From assembly GCA_964492065.1 (NCBI GenBank), contig CAZBHH010000001.1, positions 62,001 to 126,000 on the forward strand: a stretch of 64,000 nt of DNA, read 5' to 3'. Shown here in pieces: positions 60,265-64,000 of this stretch; within the stretch, counting starts at the first letter, position 1, and every line of letters begins with the position of its first letter. This DNA comes from JADKAC01 sp964492065 (lineage in GTDB: Bacteria; Bacteroidota; Bacteroidia; Chitinophagales; BACL12). Below the pieces are notes generated by a model. That model searched no databases. It was not told the DNA's origin and worked only from the letters and a program-made list of their open reading frames with translations. The position numbers were made by a program, and so were the translations under genes.

Positions 60265-62511
60265 ATGGTAAGAACTGTATTGCAAATATGTATTATCTGC
60301 CTCGCACAGGTGGCGACAGCGCAAATGATTTCGGTGCGCTCCGCCGGCGATAGCCAGCCGGTTCCGTTTGTAAATGCCGTTCTGAATGCGCTACCCGACG
60401 GCGACACCATTATCATGAGCACAGATATCTCCGGGAATATCCAACTGCAAGGTCGCATTCTAACGGAGAAGAGTTATGCCATCACCATTTCATGTATAGG
60501 CTTCAAAAAACTTTGCGACACACTGTATGCGCCCATTCAAACCGGCACCTTGTATCTGCAGTCCGATAATATCTCATTAGACGAAGTGGTGGTAACAGCG
60601 CAATACGCTCCCGGCAGCCCGGAGCGGTCGGTGCACAAGGTGAAAATTATCGGCAACAAAAAAATCCAATCAATGGGAGCGCAAAACCTGCGGGATGTGC
60701 TGAGTAATGAATTGAATATGCGCATTGCACAGGACAATATCCTGGGCAGCAGCATGAATATCCAGGGGATTTCGGGACAGAATGTAAAAATCCTGGTTGA
60801 CGGCGTGCCGGTGACTGGCCGCCTGAACGGCAATATCGACATCTCCCAGATCAACATGTACAATGTGGAGCGCATTGAAATCATCGAAGGCCCGCTTTCA
60901 GTCAATTACGGCACCGATGCCCTGGCGGGAACCATTAATATCATTACTAAAAAAACACAGGAAGAAACGTTCGAGGTGCACTCTTTTAATTACTACGAGA
61001 GCAACGGCCAATATAATACAACGGGTTCTGCCGGATTCCGAAAAAATAACGAAATCATTACCCTGACCGGCGGCAGGCATTATTTTGACGGCTGGCGTTA
61101 CGGCGACAAGCCCTTTTATATCGAGCAGCCGAAAATCGCCGACAGCCTGCGCTATAAGGACTGGAAACCCAAAGAGCAATATTTCGCCACTTTATACTAC
61201 GGTCATTATTTTAAAAATATAAAAACGGGTTACACTGCCGACTACTTCCAGGAGCAGATAACCAACAAAGGCTTGCCCCGCAAACCCTATTACGAAACCG
61301 CCTTCGACGATTACTACTTTACAAAGCGATTGAATAATGCCATATCTCTATCCGGTCCATTGAACAGCAGGTACTACCTGAATGGCGTTATCTCTTATAA
61401 TTATTTCGAACGCATTAAAAACACATTTTTTAACGACCTCACCACATTGGAGGAAACACTTACCGAAAATTTCGGCGATCAGGATACAACAGTTTTCAAG
61501 GTATTCATGACCAGGGGCGGTATAAGTACTACCGGGAATACGAAGTTGAATTGGGAGTTGGGTTATGATATAAATAATGAAACCGGAGCCGGAATACGAA
61601 TCAAAGACGGATCACAGCAAATCACCGATTACGCACTATTCACCACCGCGGAATACAAACCGGCGCCGGCGGTAATCATCCGCCCCGGAGTTCGATTCAT
61701 CTACAATACTGCATACAAGGCGCCCGTGGTACCTTCTGTCAATTTGCGCTGGCAGGCTTCAGATAAAAATGCTATCCGGTTTTCATACGCCCGCGGATTC
61801 CGTGCCCCCTCGCTCAAGGAATTGTTTTTTTACTTCGTGGACGTCAATCACAATATCGTCGGAAGCGAAAACCTTAAGGCGGAATACTCCCACAGCTTGA
61901 ATTTAGCGCTGTCCAATGCGCAGCAATACAGAAACGTCTATATAAAATCCGAAGTTTCTGCCTTTTACAACTATATCGAAAACCTGATAACCTTAGCCCA
62001 ACAATCTGAGACGCAATACAGCTATTTCAACGTGGATATTTACCAGACACTCGGCATACAACTGCAATCGGAATTTTCCTGGCAGCATTTCAGAACCTCG
62101 TTGGGAGCTGCCTACACGGGAAGATATAATCAACTGGCTGAGGAATTTGCAATGGTGCAGTTTGACTGGTCTCCCGAGTTGCAATACAACTTATACTACG
62201 AATGGCAGGGATTCTCGGCCGCATTCTTTTATAAATACACCGGCGCCTTGCCGTTAATTTCAACAGATGCTGAAGGCACTCCGGTAAAGACGCTGATAGC
62301 AGGTTATTCGCTTGCCGATATTTCGCTCACGAGAGTACTGTGGGACGGCAAGTGCGGCATTTCTCTCGGTTGCAAGAATATATTTGACGTAGTAAATATT
62401 GCGAGCTCCGTTCCGGGTAGTGCACATTCTTCCGGCAGCAACAGTATTTCCATCGGAATGGGGCGCACGTATTTTCTCAAATTCGATATTCACTTCAATT
62501 CCGGCAGATGA
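60265..62511 (+). CDS. TonB-dependent outer-membrane receptor, probable heme type
   Basis: Outer-membrane receptor of 748 residues. A signal peptide ends VATAQ. Residues about 22-100 are a CarboxypepD_reg-like domain, a feature of Bacteroidota receptors. The plug domain (about 110-225) includes VVVTAQ and ILVDGVPVTGR, and the beta-barrel runs to the C terminus. The barrel has FRAP at 512-515, then H529 and GSENLKAEYS. Heme receptors such as HmuR and HemR have a conserved His between FRAP and NPNL boxes, so this supports heme or another tetrapyrrole. Position next to two HmuY-like genes agrees. Its TGA overlaps the ATG of the next gene (ATGA), so translation is coupled. Confidence 0.9.
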   Translation: MVRTVLQICIICLAQVATAQMISVRSAGDSQPVPFVNAVLNALPDGDTIIMSTDISGNIQLQGRILTEKSYAITISCIGFKKLCDTLYAPIQTGTLYLQSDNISLDEVVVTAQYAPGSPERSVHKVKIIGNKKIQSMGAQNLRDVLSNELNMRIAQDNILGSSMNIQGISGQNVKILVDGVPVTGRLNGNIDISQINMYNVERIEIIEGPLSVNYGTDALAGTINIITKKTQEETFEVHSFNYYESNGQYNTTGSAGFRKNNEIITLTGGRHYFDGWRYGDKPFYIEQPKIADSLRYKDWKPKEQYFATLYYGHYFKNIKTGYTADYFQEQITNKGLPRKPYYETAFDDYYFTKRLNNAISLSGPLNSRYYLNGVISYNYFERIKNTFFNDLTTLEETLTENFGDQDTTVFKVFMTRGGISTTGNTKLNWELGYDINNETGAGIRIKDGSQQITDYALFTTAEYKPAPAVIIRPGVRFIYNTAYKAPVVPSVNLRWQASDKNAIRFSYARGFRAPSLKELFFYFVDVNHNIVGSENLKAEYSHSLNLALSNAQQYRNVYIKSEVSAFYNYIENLITLAQQSETQYSYFNVDIYQTLGIQLQSEFSWQHFRTSLGAAYTGRYNQLAEEFAMVQFDWSPELQYNLYYEWQGFSAAFFYKYTGALPLISTDAEGTPVKTLIAGYSLADISLTRVLWDGKCGISLGCKNIFDVVNIASSVPGSAHSSGSNSISIGMGRTYFLKFDIHFNSGR

Positions 62512-63482
62512 AAATAGTACACCTGTTGAAATCAGCTATAATCGCCGTACCCGTACTGTGCATCACGGCATGTGAAACCGTCGAATTGCCGGTACCCAAA
62601 CACGAAACGGGAAATATCATCACTGCAACGGTGGATATGCATACCGATTACAGCTACCAGATATTTTACGACCTGGAAACGCATGCGGTAATCAGCCAGA
62701 ATCTGAAAACAGACTGGGACCTCGGTTTTGAGACATCGCCTGCGGGCAATCGCATTATTCTCAATGCGGCAAATGCCATGTTTGCCATGAATACCGCGAA
62801 TCCGGATTTCTCATCTGTCACTGACACTGCGGGGTTCGCCATGGCGAAGGTATTCGATGCGCCCACGGGCAATATGGATTCAACGGCTATTGGAAACTGG
62901 CAGGAGGGGAATCCGGTGTATATCATCGACAGGGGAATCGATGCTAGCGGCATACACCGCGGCTTTCGCAAAATACAAATTCTCGCTGTTGACAGCTCTG
63001 AGTACACGGTGAAGTTCGCCGAAATGGACGGTAGCGGCGAGACCACACTTCAGATTGTGAAAGACACTCTCTATAATTTTACTTTCTTATCATTTCAGAC
63101 AAACAATACAATTCTGATTGAACCGCCTAAGACCGACTGGGACTTACTGTTTACGCAATACCTCGAGGCGCTGAACCCGCCTTACCTCGTTACGGGCTGT
63201 ATTCTCAACCGCTATAACACGGCTGCAAAGATGGATTCAACACGCAGCTTTGAAGCTATTGATTTGAATTTTATCCTGAGTCATACATTGAGCCCGCACA
63301 TCAATTCCATCGGCTACACCTGGAAGGAATACGATTTCGATGCAGCGACTTACGAGGTGTATCCCCGGATGAATTACCTGATACAGGACAGCGACGGGTT
63401 TTACTACAAACTGCATTTCCTGGATTTTTATGATCAATCGGGCAACAAGGGAAATCCGACATGGGAATTCCAAAAATTATAA
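62508..63482 (+). CDS. HmuY-like lipoprotein
   Basis: A 324-residue lipoprotein with signal ending CITAC (Cys22). The mature part resembles HmuY: SYQIFYDLETHAVIS, TDWDLGFE near 72, TDWDLLFTQYLEALNPPYLVTGC near 205-227, INSIGYTWKEYDF and FYYKLHFLDF. It parallels the T9SS protein at 57057 through its whole length apart from that protein's sorting domain. Here the lipid anchor, not T9SS, sends it to the outer membrane, where it would pass a ligand to the coupled TonB receptor. Heme binding is inferred from family and context. It ends the locus, 25 bases before a hairpin. Confidence 0.8.
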   Translation: MKIVHLLKSAIIAVPVLCITACETVELPVPKHETGNIITATVDMHTDYSYQIFYDLETHAVISQNLKTDWDLGFETSPAGNRIILNAANAMFAMNTANPDFSSVTDTAGFAMAKVFDAPTGNMDSTAIGNWQEGNPVYIIDRGIDASGIHRGFRKIQILAVDSSEYTVKFAEMDGSGETTLQIVKDTLYNFTFLSFQTNNTILIEPPKTDWDLLFTQYLEALNPPYLVTGCILNRYNTAAKMDSTRSFEAIDLNFILSHTLSPHINSIGYTWKEYDFDAATYEVYPRMNYLIQDSDGFYYKLHFLDFYDQSGNKGNPTWEFQKL

Positions 63483-63506
63483 TAGCGCTTTCATTTTCTT
63501 CCCTTC

Positions 63507-63536
63507 GAATAACCGAACTTCCCGTTTCGGTTATTC
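63507..63536. terminator. bidirectional hairpin between convergent genes
   Basis: GAATAACCGAA and TTCGGTTATTC form a perfect 11-bp stem with an 8-base loop, 25 bases after the HmuY-like lipoprotein stop. There is no long T-run. It probably ends both messages. Confidence 0.6.
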
Positions 63537-63579
63537 CGATGCTTATTGGGCTCTGAGAAGCGGATACGGCAACAATCGT

Positions 63580-64000
63580 TTAATTACTTAATTCCTGTAT
63601 TTTCCAAATTGCTTTAACATGTTTTGCCAACTGCTTTTGACGGGATGCCAGTTTATCTACATTCCATGTATTGTAATGCTCAGGAATAGATCGGGTTAAT
63701 TCAAAATTTGATTTTAAATAAACTTTCTGTTTTTCCAAATACGGTTTCTGGCCACATTCAATATTCAGGTTTTTCTCCAGCAATGTGAGGTTGCCAATCC
63801 GGTATATAGATTGATTGATTTCCTCAAAGGAGAATTCTCCCCACGTCTCATCGGCGTTTTCTGGTAAAATATGTTCTATGGAGTATAAATCGCTCTCTGT
63901 ATCCATATCATTTTTATATAGGTAAAGCTCCATTTTCGAAAGGATATATCGCACTAATTTATGGTTGCGGGTAGTATTCTTAAATTCCTTGGTGGCAAAA
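63580..64000 (-). CDS. DUF1524 (GmrSD-type) restriction protein, C-terminal part
   Basis: The gene enters from the right edge; only about the last 140 residues are seen, and the frame is open to base 64000. It contains SIEHILPEN, the His-containing core of the DUF1524 HNH nuclease domain, then YRIGNLTLLEKNLN, the SNFELTRSIPE helix and an ending IWKIQELSN, all typical of the C-terminal half of GmrSD-family proteins. These are type IV restriction enzymes acting on modified phage DNA, with an N-terminal DUF262 nucleotide-binding part expected beyond the edge. It is convergent with the tetrapyrrole locus. A GTG at 63954 is not the true start. Confidence 0.82.
   Translation of the reverse strand, partial: FATKEFKNTTRNHKLVRYILSKMELYLYKNDMDTESDLYSIEHILPENADETWGEFSFEEINQSIYRIGNLTLLEKNLNIECGQKPYLEKQKVYLKSNFELTRSIPEHYNTWNVDKLASRQKQLAKHVKAIWKIQELSN

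Overview
The window comes from a member of the phylum Bacteroidota. Pointers are a PorP/SprF-family protein, a type IX secretion (T9SS) C-terminal sorting domain, an alternative complex III cluster joined to a caa3-type oxidase, a PheT/ZapA/RNase Y cluster, an atpDC operon separate from the other ATP synthase genes, and repeated TAnnTTTG promoter elements close to start codons. Rank below phylum cannot be fixed from the sequence. I found no rRNA, tRNA, CRISPR array or complete insertion sequence.

Layout. 1-4.6 kb: a minus-strand run of an Omp85/D15-type outer-membrane protein, DUF4271, hemD and a cut-off porP/sprF-like gene. 4.6-12.1 kb: hemW, an S9 peptidase, an exported thioredoxin (TlpA-like) divergent from a DUF6029 and Omp28 pair, and a porin. 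12.2-17.0 kb: pheT, a coiled-coil gene, zapA and rny. 17.3-21.4 kb: phosphate uptake (DUF47 plus PiT), an inositol-monophosphatase-family enzyme and lnt. 21.5-24.8 kb: a sugar dehydrogenase, a lipoprotein and a polyprenyl-phosphate sugar transferase for surface polysaccharide. 24.8-31.4 kb: porin, SLC13 permease, Rrf2 regulator, priA and a short-chain dehydrogenase.

31.4-47.8 kb is one uninterrupted minus-strand array of 16 genes. It encodes alternative complex III (ActABCDEF), then cytochrome oxidase subunits II and I, heme O synthase, two subunit III proteins, subunit IV, two SCO-type copper proteins, DUF420 and a small CxxC membrane protein. Together they form a quinol-to-oxygen chain with its copper and heme maturation factors. 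Oddities are a coiled-coil insertion in subunit II, a SCO paralog lacking its second copper cysteine, and His-rich tails or loops on three subunits.

48.0-56.1 kb: a lipoprotein, a TPR sensor histidine kinase, atpDC, a tyrosine recombinase that ends before its catalytic tyrosine, and an exported aspartic protease with two retropepsin units.

56.1-63.5 kb is the most interesting part. A NarL-type response regulator with a Cys/His-rich linker is flanked by two matching palindromes (AATACC-N8-GGTATT). Downstream lie a T9SS-exported HmuY-like protein, a CbiX/CbiK-type tetrapyrrole chelatase carrying a lipoprotein signal, a PepSY-type membrane protein, a DUF6686-like protein, a TonB-dependent receptor with a His between its FRAP and NxNL boxes, and a second HmuY-like protein that is a lipoprotein. 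I read this as a candidate system that captures a tetrapyrrole, probably heme, and removes or inserts the metal outside the cytoplasm. The right edge holds the end of a GmrSD-type (DUF1524) restriction protein.
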